Source: Streptomyces sp. NBC_01353
Lineage (GTDB): Bacteria; Actinomycetota; Actinomycetes; Streptomycetales; Streptomycetaceae
NCBI RefSeq assembly: GCF_036237275.1
Contig: NZ_CP108352.1
Span: forward strand, 7,465,501-7,529,500
Direction: 5' to 3'
DNA: 64,000 nucleotides
Under the pieces are notes generated by a model. It searched no databases. It worked only from the letters and a program-made list of their open reading frames with translations, and was not told the origin of the DNA. This document shows, one piece after another, positions 34,279-42,008 of this stretch (position 1 is its first letter; each line of letters starts with the position of its first letter). A program made the translations under genes and the position numbers.

Positions 34279-35526
34279 GTGGCCGAGTCGCTGTCCCTTG
34301 CCCTGCTGCTCGGAGTGCTTGCCTTCGCTGTCGTACGGCCCCGGGGGCTGCCGGAGGCCGTGGCCGCGATGCCTGCGGCCGCCCTGCTCGTGGGGTGCGG
34401 CCTGGTGTCGCCCCAGGTCGCGTGGGACCAGGTGCGGGACCTGCTTCCCGTGGTGGGGTTCCTCGCCGTCGTCCTGGTGCTCGCGCAGCTCTGTGCCGAC
34501 GACGGGCTGTTTCGGGCCGCCGGTGACGCGGTGGCCCGAAGATGCGGGCGCAGCCCGAAGTCCCTGCTGGGCGGGGTGTTCGTGGTGGCCGCCGTGATCA
34601 CGGCCGGCCTGAGCCTGGACGCGACGGTGGTGCTGCTGACCCCGGTGGTCTTCGCCACCGCCGCCCGCCTGGGCACCGGAGCGGGGCCCCATGTCCACGC
34701 GACCGCCCACCTGGCGAACTCGGCCTCCCTGCTCCTGCCGGTCTCCAACCTCACCAATCTGCTGGCGTTCACCGCGAGCGGCCTGTCCTTCACCCGGTTC
34801 GCCGCACTGATGGTGCTGCCGTGGCTGGCCGCGATCGCAGTCGAGTACGCCGCCTTCCGCCGCTTCTTCCGCACCGAACTGGCCAAGACCCTGGACCCGC
34901 CGGTCGAAGCCGAGCGACCGGCGCCGGTACCCCGGTTCACACTGTGGGTCCTCGGTCTGACCCTCGCCGGGTTCGCCGCCACCTCCTTCACCGGCGCGAG
35001 CCCGGCCTGGGCAGCGCTCGCCGGAACGCTGGTCCTCGGCGTACGGGCCCTGCGCCGGCGCACGATCACCCTGCGCAGGCTCGGCGCGTCGGCGGCGACT
35101 GGGTTCTGCGCCTTCGTGCTGGCCCTGGGCATCGTGGTCCGGGCGGTCGTGGACCACGGCCTCGGCGACGCGCTCGCCCACGCCCTGCCGGACGGCGACG
35201 GACTTCTGCCGCTGCTCGCGATCGCGGCGGTCGCCGCACTCCTCGCGAATCTGATCAACAACCTGCCCGCGACACTCGCCCTGCTCCCGCTCGCCGCGCC
35301 CGCAGGGCCGGGCCCGGTCCTGGCGGTGCTGATCGGTGTGAACATCGGCCCCAACCTCACCTACGTCGGCTCGCTTGCCACCCTGCTGTGGCGGCGCATC
35401 CTCCAGGAGCACGACGACCGGGTGTCCTTGGGCGAGTTCACCCGCCTCGGCCTTCTGAGCACACCGGCCGCCCTGGTCGCCGCCACGGCCGCACTGTGGG
35501 CCTCCCTCCAGGTCGTCGGTCCCTGA
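34279..35526 (+). CDS. ArsB/SLC13-type anion transporter
   Basis: The 415-residue membrane protein has about ten to twelve spans and the conserved repeat motifs of the ArsB/NhaD superfamily: LSLDATVVLLTPVVFATAARLG in the first half, the ANSASLLLPVSNLTNLLAF loop, and NNLPATLALLPLA with GPNLTYVGSLATLLW in the second. Members export arsenite or antimonite, or move other anions. The GTG at 34279 is the start. An ArsO-like monooxygenase remnant lies 3 kb downstream, consistent with a former arsenic locus, but no arsR is present here. Confidence 0.85.
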   Translation: MAESLSLALLLGVLAFAVVRPRGLPEAVAAMPAAALLVGCGLVSPQVAWDQVRDLLPVVGFLAVVLVLAQLCADDGLFRAAGDAVARRCGRSPKSLLGGVFVVAAVITAGLSLDATVVLLTPVVFATAARLGTGAGPHVHATAHLANSASLLLPVSNLTNLLAFTASGLSFTRFAALMVLPWLAAIAVEYAAFRRFFRTELAKTLDPPVEAERPAPVPRFTLWVLGLTLAGFAATSFTGASPAWAALAGTLVLGVRALRRRTITLRRLGASAATGFCAFVLALGIVVRAVVDHGLGDALAHALPDGDGLLPLLAIAAVAALLANLINNLPATLALLPLAAPAGPGPVLAVLIGVNIGPNLTYVGSLATLLWRRILQEHDDRVSLGEFTRLGLLSTPAALVAATAALWASLQVVGP

Positions 35527-35538
35527 GGTCATGAGGAA

Positions 35539-35561
35539 GCCCCGGCTCGCCGAGCCGGGGC
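35539..35561. terminator. bidirectional terminator
   Basis: A perfect 10-bp GC stem with a 3-nt loop, flanked by AA on the left and CTTT on the right, lies between the convergent ArsB-like and MFS genes. Confidence 0.9.
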
Positions 35562-35593
35562 CTTTCCGTACACGAGTCCGCGCGACGCGGCGG

Positions 35594-36817
35594 TCAGGCC
35601 AGGACGAGGAGTGCGGCGAGTGCCGGGCCGATGGCTCCGCCGAGTTGGTAGAAGAGGACGAACAGGCCGATCGCTGCCGGTCGTTGTGCTGCCGGGGCGG
35701 GCTGGGAGGCGCGTACGGACAGGACGGCGTTGCTGCCGGTGGCGACGAACACGGCGCCCGCGGCGGCAAGGAGGAGCGCCGGCCCCCAGGTGGCGAAGGC
35801 GGCGATGAGGGGTGCGGCCGTGCCGACCGCGACGAGGAGGGTGAGCACTTTGCGGTGGCCGAGGCGCACCGCCGCGGAGGCGAGCAGCCAGGAGAGGGCG
35901 GATCCGGTGAAGAGTGCGACCAGCTGGCCCGTGCCGATGGCCTCGACGCTCCAGCCCGTTCGCCGCTGCGTGAGCCGGGGGAGGGCGAACAGAAGGATGA
36001 AGTAGGAGGTGGAGAACGCGAAGGCGAGCAGGGCGGAGCCGAGGAAGGTACGCGAGCGCAGTACGGCGGCGGGCACGAACCCGCCCGGACGGCGCCGTAT
36101 GTGGAGCCCGAGCGGGACGAGCGCGGCCGCGGCGGTGAGACCGCCCGCGAGGGGAGCGGTGGGGATCAGGACGAGCCCGGACACGACCGCCACGACCAGC
36201 CCGGCCCCGACGGCGTCGAACGGCGCGGTGTGCGGAGAACGTTCGGGTGCGGAGCTCCCGGTGTGACGCCGGATCGCGGGCGCCGCGAGGAGGGCGAGGG
36301 CGGAGAGGGCGAGCGAGGTCCGCCAGCCGGCCGCGTCGGCGAGAACGGAGCCGAGGAGCGGCCCTACGGCGCCCAGGACCCCGAATCCGGCGGTGATCGC
36401 CCCCATGCGCCGGGTGGAACCGGCGAGGTTCATCGCCACGGCCACCAGCCCCGCGCCGCCCGCGGCCTGCGCGGCCCTGCCGAGCAGTGCCAGCGGGAAC
36501 CAGGGCGCGGCCGCGACGACGACGGTGCCGGCGAGGGCGGTGATCGCGCCGGTGACGAGGGCCGCCCGCAGGCCCCGGTGCCGGACGAGGGCCGCGGCCA
36601 GGGGTGTTCCGACCGTCATGGCCCAGGCGAAGGCGGTGACCATCCACGTCGCCTGCGTGGTGGAGACCGCCAGTGAGTGGGCGATGTCGGGAAGGATGAG
36701 GACCGGGGCGTTGGCTCCCGTGGCGATGGGTGCGGCGAGGAGCGCCAGCCAGAGGGCCGGGACCTGGCCGGGAGGTGTCCCGGTGGCGGGACGCGGTGCG
36801 GATACGGCGGCGGACAT
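35594..36817 (-). CDS. MFS transporter
   Basis: The 407-residue protein has twelve predicted spans of the DHA1 drug-efflux type. Motif A-like GTPLAAALVRHRGLRAALV lies between helices 2 and 3, motif C-like AGFGVLGAVGPLLGSVL in helix 5, and a closing GGAIGPALAALLV. It exports a small molecule, probably by proton exchange. ATG 36817 is used. It is divergent from a MarR regulator across repeated TCAACGTTGA sites, so it is probably repressed by that regulator. Confidence 0.9.
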   Translation of the reverse strand: MSAAVSAPRPATGTPPGQVPALWLALLAAPIATGANAPVLILPDIAHSLAVSTTQATWMVTAFAWAMTVGTPLAAALVRHRGLRAALVTGAITALAGTVVVAAAPWFPLALLGRAAQAAGGAGLVAVAMNLAGSTRRMGAITAGFGVLGAVGPLLGSVLADAAGWRTSLALSALALLAAPAIRRHTGSSAPERSPHTAPFDAVGAGLVVAVVSGLVLIPTAPLAGGLTAAAALVPLGLHIRRRPGGFVPAAVLRSRTFLGSALLAFAFSTSYFILLFALPRLTQRRTGWSVEAIGTGQLVALFTGSALSWLLASAAVRLGHRKVLTLLVAVGTAAPLIAAFATWGPALLLAAAGAVFVATGSNAVLSVRASQPAPAAQRPAAIGLFVLFYQLGGAIGPALAALLVLA

Positions 36818-36978
36818 GGTGCGTGCCCCCTGGGCGCTCGTGGGCCGGCGGGTGCCGGCCGGTACGGATTTCGGCGGTACGGGTGGCGTTCCGTTCCGGG
36901 TGGTGCCGTGCCGAACCGCACCCGTACCAGGTGTGGCCCCTTACGGATCAGCGCTTCATCTGTTCAGCGTCGATAATT

Positions 36979-37034
36979 TCAACGTTGAGATAAAAACACC
37001 GATGCTCGGTCAACGTCAAGTGAGTCAACGTTGA
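36979..37034. promoter_or_regulatory. MarR operator array
   Basis: The perfect palindrome TCAACGTTGA occurs at 36979-36988 and 37025-37034, each followed by GAT. A degenerate copy, TCAACGTCAA, is at 37010-37019. The sites lie in an AT-rich island between the divergent MFS and marR genes, and the right one is 42 bp before the marR start. Binding would block both promoters. Confidence 0.8.
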
Positions 37035-37076
37035 GATATTCTTGGTGCGAGGCAGGAACCACTGAGAGGGCACTTC

Positions 37077-37610
37077 ATGGGCGACGTGGAGCGCGGCGGA
37101 GCAGACGTCGACGCCGTGGACGGCATCATCGGGCAGTGGGTCGAGGAGCGTCCCGACCTGACCGAGGCGCTCTGGCCCGTGGAGGTGCTCGGTCGGCTCC
37201 AGCGTCTCGGCGTGGTGCTGGAGAAGGAGTTCCGCGCCTTCGCCGCCGAACGCAACCTGGAACTGGGCGAGTTCGACGTCCTCAGCACGCTGCAGCGGTC
37301 GGGGCCTCCGTACGAACTGACCGCCGGAGCCTTCCGTAAGGCGTCCATGGTCACCTCCGGAGCGATCACCAACCGCATCGACCGCATGGAGGCCAAGGGT
37401 CTTGTCGAGCGGATCCGGGACACCGAGGACCGCCGCTCGGTGAAGATCCGTCTCACCGACCGCGGCCACGAGATCACCCGCGCCTATATGAAGGACCACC
37501 TCCTCAACGAGGCGCGCATGTTGGAGATCTTCGACCGGGAGGAGTGCGACGAGCTGGCGGGGAAGCTGAGGCGCCTGCTGCTCTCTCTCGGGGACACGTC
37601 GATCGGCTGA
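37077..37610 (+). CDS. MarR-family regulator
   Basis: The 177-residue winged-helix regulator contains ELGEFDVLSTLQRSGPPYEL, recognition helix KASMVTSGAITNRIDRMEAKGLVER, and wing DTEDRRSVKIRLTDRG, the MarR signature. ATG 37077 has GAGAGGGCAC upstream. It should bind the TCAACGTTGA sites and repress itself and the divergent exporter until a ligand is bound. Confidence 0.93.
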   Translation: MGDVERGGADVDAVDGIIGQWVEERPDLTEALWPVEVLGRLQRLGVVLEKEFRAFAAERNLELGEFDVLSTLQRSGPPYELTAGAFRKASMVTSGAITNRIDRMEAKGLVERIRDTEDRRSVKIRLTDRGHEITRAYMKDHLLNEARMLEIFDREECDELAGKLRRLLLSLGDTSIG

Positions 37611-37738
37611 CGGCGGCGGACGGCTCCTTCGGCGGTCTACGAGACGTAAGACTTCGGTCATCTGCTCAGGTGTGGCCCACCGGTCTCCTGACGTCGTTGA
37701 ATGAGCGGCGGAAGACGAACGATGGGGGAGGGACGGCC

Positions 37739-38278
37739 ATGGGTCGAGAAGGTCGACGACGGGGACCTCTGGTGGCAGGTGCGGTGATCGTGGCGATCGC
37801 GATGGCGGCCGTCGGGCTCTACTGGTTCCAGCCCTGGAAGCTGTGGCAGGACGAGACCGTGCGCGAAGCCCTCCCGACGACGGCCCCCGATGCGGGGGCG
37901 CAGGCTCCGTCATCCTCCGCGCCGGAAGGGCCGCGGACGGTCGCGCAGGGGAACCTGATCAGTCATGAGCACGCGACCACGGGCACGGTGAAGCTCATCC
38001 GTCTGCCCGACGGCACCCACACCGTGCGTCTTGAGGGTCTGGAGACCAGTAACGGTCCGGATCTGCGTGTCTGGCTGACCGACGCGCCCGTCAAGGAGGG
38101 TGTGGCCGGCTGGCGCGTCTTCGACGACGGGAAGTACGTCAGCCTCGGCAAACTGAAAGGCAACAAGGGCGACCAGAACTACGCCGTCCCGGCGGGGGTC
38201 GATCCGTCCGGCTTCGGCAGCGTCACCATCTGGTGCGACCGCTTCGACGTCTCGTTCGGTGCCGCGCGGCTCGCTTAG
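37739..38278 (+). CDS. membrane-anchored DM13-domain protein
   Basis: The 179-residue protein has a single N-terminal span (AGAVIVAIAMAAVGLYWF), a Pro/Ser linker, and a DM13 domain: GNLISHEHATTGTVKLIRLPDGTHTVRLEGLETSNGPDLRVWL, a QNYAVPAGVDPSGFGSVTIWCDRFDVSFG ending and one conserved Cys. DM13 is a beta-sandwich thought to work in electron transfer outside the membrane. GGGGGAGGGA precedes ATG 37739. Confidence 0.85.
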   Translation: MGREGRRRGPLVAGAVIVAIAMAAVGLYWFQPWKLWQDETVREALPTTAPDAGAQAPSSSAPEGPRTVAQGNLISHEHATTGTVKLIRLPDGTHTVRLEGLETSNGPDLRVWLTDAPVKEGVAGWRVFDDGKYVSLGKLKGNKGDQNYAVPAGVDPSGFGSVTIWCDRFDVSFGAARLA

Positions 38279-38289
38279 GCCGACTGCGT

Positions 38290-39175
38290 GTGGACCGCCG
38301 TCCTCGCCGGTCCGTCGGACTCGCGGCCACGGCCCACCTCGCCGCCCGCGGCCTGGAACCGCTGGTCCCGGAAGCCGGCCCGGCCGCCGGATCGGCCGTA
38401 CGGGAGTGGGCGCACGTGCGTCTGTTCTCCACCTGGGGCGAGCTCACCGATCCGGCCGCCGAGAAGCTCCTCGCCCCCACCGGCTGGGTCAAGCCCGACG
38501 CCGGCGCGTACCCGACGGGCGGGCACTGGGCCGAGTCCTACCTTCAGCCCCTCGCGGACGCCCTCGAATGACCGAGTCCGCTACGGCGCTCGCGTCACGG
38601 GGGTCTCGCGCGCCGGTCGCGACCGCATCGTCGACGCCGACCGGACCCCTTCGTCGTCCACTTCGCCACGGCTGACGGCGGCGTGTCTTCGCCCGCGCGG
38701 TGATCGACGCCTCCGGCACCTGGTCCACCCCCGGGCCGGTCGGCGCCGACGGCGCGCCCGCCCTCGGTGAGAGGGCGGCTGTCGACGGCATCGTCCACCG
38801 TGTTCCCGAGATGAAGGACCCGGCCGTACGCGCCAACCAGCACTCGTGCGGCACCGTGTACCCGCACGGCGTGAACGAGCTGTCCCACCCGGAGAAGGAC
38901 GTCTACCTGGTCGGCATGAAGTCCTAGGGCCGGGCCCCGACCCTCCTTGCGATGACCGGCTACGAACAGGTCCGCTCGGTCGTCGCCGCTCTTGCCGGCG
39001 ACCGCGAGGCCGCCGAGCGCGTCGAACTCACCCTCCCCGAGACCGGCGTATGCGGCGGCGCGGGCCTGTTCGACCGGCCCGAGGTCGAGCAGTCGGCGTC
39101 CGCGAGCGGCTGCTGCGCCGCCCCTGAAACCGTCCAGATCGGCCTCGGCGCCCCTGCGCCCTCGGGCAGCTGCTG
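38290..39175 (+). pseudogene. ArsO-like flavin-dependent monooxygenase, decayed
   Basis: Segments of one protein appear in different frames. GLAATAHLAARGLEPLV through AEKLLAPTGWVKPDAG lies before a stop at 38568. VRYGARVTGVSRAGRDRIV follows in another frame. Then VIDASGTWSTPGPVGADGAPALGE, NQHSCGTVYPHGVNEL and YLVGMKS lead to an in-frame TAG at 38925, after which GRAPTLLAMTGYEQVRSVVAAL and ELTLPETGVCGG continue. This is the order of ArsO-type FAD/NADPH monooxygenases. The N-terminal GxGxxG and a large middle part are gone. It cannot be functional. Confidence 0.75.
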
Positions 39176-39297
39176 ACCGTGACCGTGATCCGCCACGGGA
39201 ATACATGCTCGATTCCTGTCGTTTTGGCAGCTGACACGACCTTTGTCGATGCCGCGACGCCGATGGCCGAGCGGGTCGAGCGACCCTTCGGAAGGCC

Positions 39298-40032
39298 ATG
39301 GACAGAGCCCGAAGCACCCGCCGCGCCATAGCCGCGACCGTCGTCGCCGTGCTTGCCGCGCTCGTCGGCTGTTCGGCAGCCGGGGGCGGCGGGGATGCGA
39401 CCAGTACGTCCGTCACGTCCGGACCTGCCCCTGGCACGACACCCGTGGTCTCCGTGCCCACCTCGCCGACGGTGACCGTGACTCCCTCGTCGCAGGCACC
39501 CGAGCCGGACCCCAGCAAGCGGTCCCAGAACGCCGAGATGGCCATACCGTCGATCGGGGTCCACGACCTGACCGTCGTGCCGTACGAGGGGACCACCGAC
39601 GACCCGGCCGGGACCCGGATACAGGATCGTGGCGTGGCCGCCAGCCCGTACGGGAAGCGGGGTGGCGTCGGCCCGGGCGAGATCGGGAACTATCTCGTGA
39701 CCGCGCACCGGCTCTCCGCCGGCGGACCCATGCACGACCTGCCCGCGGTCGACGTGGGCGACAAGGTCCTCGTCACCTTCGGGGACACCGTCTACGAGTA
39801 CACGATCACCGAGACGCGGACGACGTCCTTCCGCTCCGCCGCCTCCCTCGCCGAGCAGCGGGCCGCGGTCCCCGGTGAGCCGGGCGAGAAGCCCACCCGC
39901 GCCATGATCACCCTCTCCACCTGCGCGACGCCGGAGGACAACGCGGCGGGCAACTTCTGGCGTGACGCCCAGGGCAACCCGGAGCACCGCATCGACAAGA
40001 TAGGCGTCCTGTCGGCGACCCGGCCCGCCTGA
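39298..40032 (+). CDS. sortase (class E/F-like) with lipoprotein-type signal
   Basis: The 244-residue cysteine transpeptidase has a signal whose end (LAALVGC) fits a lipobox. A Thr/Ser/Pro-rich linker follows, then a sortase beta-barrel with catalytic His in LVTAHRLSAGGPM, catalytic Cys in MITLSTCAT and a likely catalytic Arg in EHRIDKIG. It would process LPxTG/LAxTG-like surface proteins outside the membrane. No substrate gene is next to it. GGAAGG precedes ATG 39298. Confidence 0.85.
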   Translation: MDRARSTRRAIAATVVAVLAALVGCSAAGGGGDATSTSVTSGPAPGTTPVVSVPTSPTVTVTPSSQAPEPDPSKRSQNAEMAIPSIGVHDLTVVPYEGTTDDPAGTRIQDRGVAASPYGKRGGVGPGEIGNYLVTAHRLSAGGPMHDLPAVDVGDKVLVTFGDTVYEYTITETRTTSFRSAASLAEQRAAVPGEPGEKPTRAMITLSTCATPEDNAAGNFWRDAQGNPEHRIDKIGVLSATRPA

Positions 40033-40033
40033 C

Positions 40034-40126
40034 GCGTTCCACGCCCTGCGGTATACAAGGCCCGTCCGGCGCGTTCCACGCTCTGCGGTACAGGCCTGCC
40101 CAGCGCGTTCTACGCCTTGCGGTACA
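40034..40126. repeat. three imperfect copies of the lysR 3' end
   Basis: The block GCGTTCCACGCCCTGCGGTA occurs at 40034, again with small changes at 40071, and a third time at 40105. The third copy is the actual end of the lysR coding sequence (codons for LYRKA and stop, minus strand). Spacing is 37 and 34 bp. Confidence 0.85.
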
Positions 40127-40964
40127 GGGCGGTGAGCAGTTCGATCACGCCCTGAGTCGCGGGGTGCGGATCGTCCCGCCACCAGGCGAGCCGGACGGCG
40201 ATCGGCTCGGCGTCACGCACCGGGCGGTACACGACGCCCGGGCGGGCGTACTGACTGGCGGTGGACTCCGCGGTCATGCCGATGCGGCGACCGGTCGAGA
40301 TCGCGGTGAGCCAGTCGTCGACGTCGTGCGTCTCCTCGGTCGCCGGACGGGAGTCCGGCGGCCACAGCTCCGGTGTCGTGGTGCCGGTCCGGCGCTCGAT
40401 CAGCAGGGTGTGGCCGCTGAGGTCGGCGAGCCGGACCGAGCGGCGTCTGGCCAGGGGGTCGTCGGCTGCCATCGCGCACAGGCGCCGTTCCAGACCCACG
40501 ATGGCCGAGTCGAAACGGCGGTCCTCCAACGGCCTGCGCACCACCGCCAGGTCGCAGGAGCCTTCGGCGAGTCCGGCGGTGGAGGAGTTGACGCGGACCA
40601 GGCGGAGTTCCGTCGCGGGGTGCGCGGCGGCCCAACGACGCTGGAACGTCGGGGTGTGGCGACCGAGCGCCGACCAGGCGTAGCCGATCCGAAGGATGTG
40701 GTGACCGGAGGTGGCCTCCCGGATCAGGGCGTCCGCCTCGGCGAGCACCCGCCGGGCGTGCGCCACCACCCGCAGTCCGGTGGCCGTCGGGGTCACCGAA
40801 CGGGACGTCCGCCGCAACAGCCGTACTCCCAGGGCCCGTTCGAGGGAGGCCAGCGTCCTGGAGGCGGCGGCCTGGGAGACCCCGAGCGCGAGAGCGGCAT
40901 CGGTGAAGGTCCCCTCGTCGACGATCGCGACGAGACAGCGCAGTTGCCGCAGCTCCATATCCAT
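40110..40964 (-). CDS. LysR-family regulator
   Basis: The 284-residue regulator has an N-terminal helix-turn-helix (LRQLRCLVAIVDEGTFTDAALALGVSQAAASRTLASLERALGVRLL) and a LysR substrate domain starting at LRIGYAWSALG. It is divergent from the EamA transporter with under 70 bp between the likely starts, so control of that gene is expected. A LysR-type T-N11-A site could lie near 40983-40999. The last codons are part of a tandem triplication. Confidence 0.92.
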   Translation of the reverse strand: MDMELRQLRCLVAIVDEGTFTDAALALGVSQAAASRTLASLERALGVRLLRRTSRSVTPTATGLRVVAHARRVLAEADALIREATSGHHILRIGYAWSALGRHTPTFQRRWAAAHPATELRLVRVNSSTAGLAEGSCDLAVVRRPLEDRRFDSAIVGLERRLCAMAADDPLARRRSVRLADLSGHTLLIERRTGTTTPELWPPDSRPATEETHDVDDWLTAISTGRRIGMTAESTASQYARPGVVYRPVRDAEPIAVRLAWWRDDPHPATQGVIELLTALYRKA

Positions 40965-41032
40965 GACTCAAGCGTATAGATCTGATGGGTCATGCATTTT
41001 GCGCAAGGACGTCCGCCGAGCACGATCACGTC

Positions 41033-41938
41033 ATGCACGCAGCCCACAGATCCGCGGAGACGTCACCGGACCGGACCGCCCCGGTGACGCCCGCCCACCC
41101 TCCCCGCCGAACGTCCCCCGTCGGCGTGGCCGCCATGCTGGGCAGCGGCCTGTCCAACCAGATAGGCGCCGCGACCGGCTCCCTCGCCTTTCCCGTCCTC
41201 GGCCCCGTCGGCGTCGTCGCCGTCCGTCAGTACGTCGCAGCCCTCGTCCTGCTGACCGTCGGACGGCCACAGCTGCGGAGCTTCACCCGGCGTCAGTGGC
41301 AGCCGGTGATCCTGCTGGCGGTCGTCTTCGGCACGATGAACCTGTCCCTCTACAGCGCCATCGACCGCGTCGGCCTGGGGCTGGCCGTGACCCTGGAGTT
41401 CCTCGGCCCGCTCGCCATCGCCCTGGCCGCCACCCGCCGCCGGGTGGACGCCTGTTGCGCGGTCCTTGCGACGGCCGGTGTCGTCACCCTCATGCGCCCG
41501 CAGCCCTCCACCGACTACATCGGTATGGGCCTCGGCCTGCTGGCCGCCGTCTGCTGGGCGTCGTACATCCTGCTCAACCGCACTGTCGGCCGGCGTGTCC
41601 CCGGCGCGCAGGGCAGCGCGGCCGCCGCGCTGCTCTCCGCCCTGATGTTCCTGCCCGTCGGGATCGTCGTCGTCCTCCGCCATCCCCCGACGGCCATGTC
41701 CCTCGCGTACGCCGTCGTCGCCGGCGTCCTCGCCTCGGCCGTCCCGTACCTCGCGGACCTTTTCACCCTGCGCCATGTACCGGCCCCGGCCTTCGGACTG
41801 TTCATGAGCGTCAACCCCGTCCTGGCGGCTCTGGTCGGCTGGATCGGACTCGGGCAGAGCCTGGGCGGGCTCGACGGGGCCGCGATCGGAGCTGTCGTCG
41901 CCGCGAACGTCCTCAGCATCGCCACGGCCCGTCGCTGA
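41033..41938 (+). CDS. EamA/DMT-family transporter (RhtA-like)
   Basis: The product of about 300 residues has ten spans in two EamA halves: VGVAAMLGSGLSNQIGAATG, VAVRQYVAALVLL, TLEFLGPLAIALAA in the first half and LLAAVCWASYILLNRTVGRRV, AYAVVAGVLASAVPYLADLFTL, SVNPVLAALVGWIGLGQ in the second. Such proteins export amino acids or related small molecules. ATG 41033 is preferred over ATG 40985, though neither has a good ribosome-binding site. Confidence 0.85.
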   Translation: MHAAHRSAETSPDRTAPVTPAHPPRRTSPVGVAAMLGSGLSNQIGAATGSLAFPVLGPVGVVAVRQYVAALVLLTVGRPQLRSFTRRQWQPVILLAVVFGTMNLSLYSAIDRVGLGLAVTLEFLGPLAIALAATRRRVDACCAVLATAGVVTLMRPQPSTDYIGMGLGLLAAVCWASYILLNRTVGRRVPGAQGSAAAALLSALMFLPVGIVVVLRHPPTAMSLAYAVVAGVLASAVPYLADLFTLRHVPAPAFGLFMSVNPVLAALVGWIGLGQSLGGLDGAAIGAVVAANVLSIATARR

Positions 41939-42008
41939 CAAAGCCCGAAGCCCGAAAGCCCGAACCTCTCAGGCCGGCGCGCCGGTTACCGGCGCCTGCC
42001 CGCCCGGT

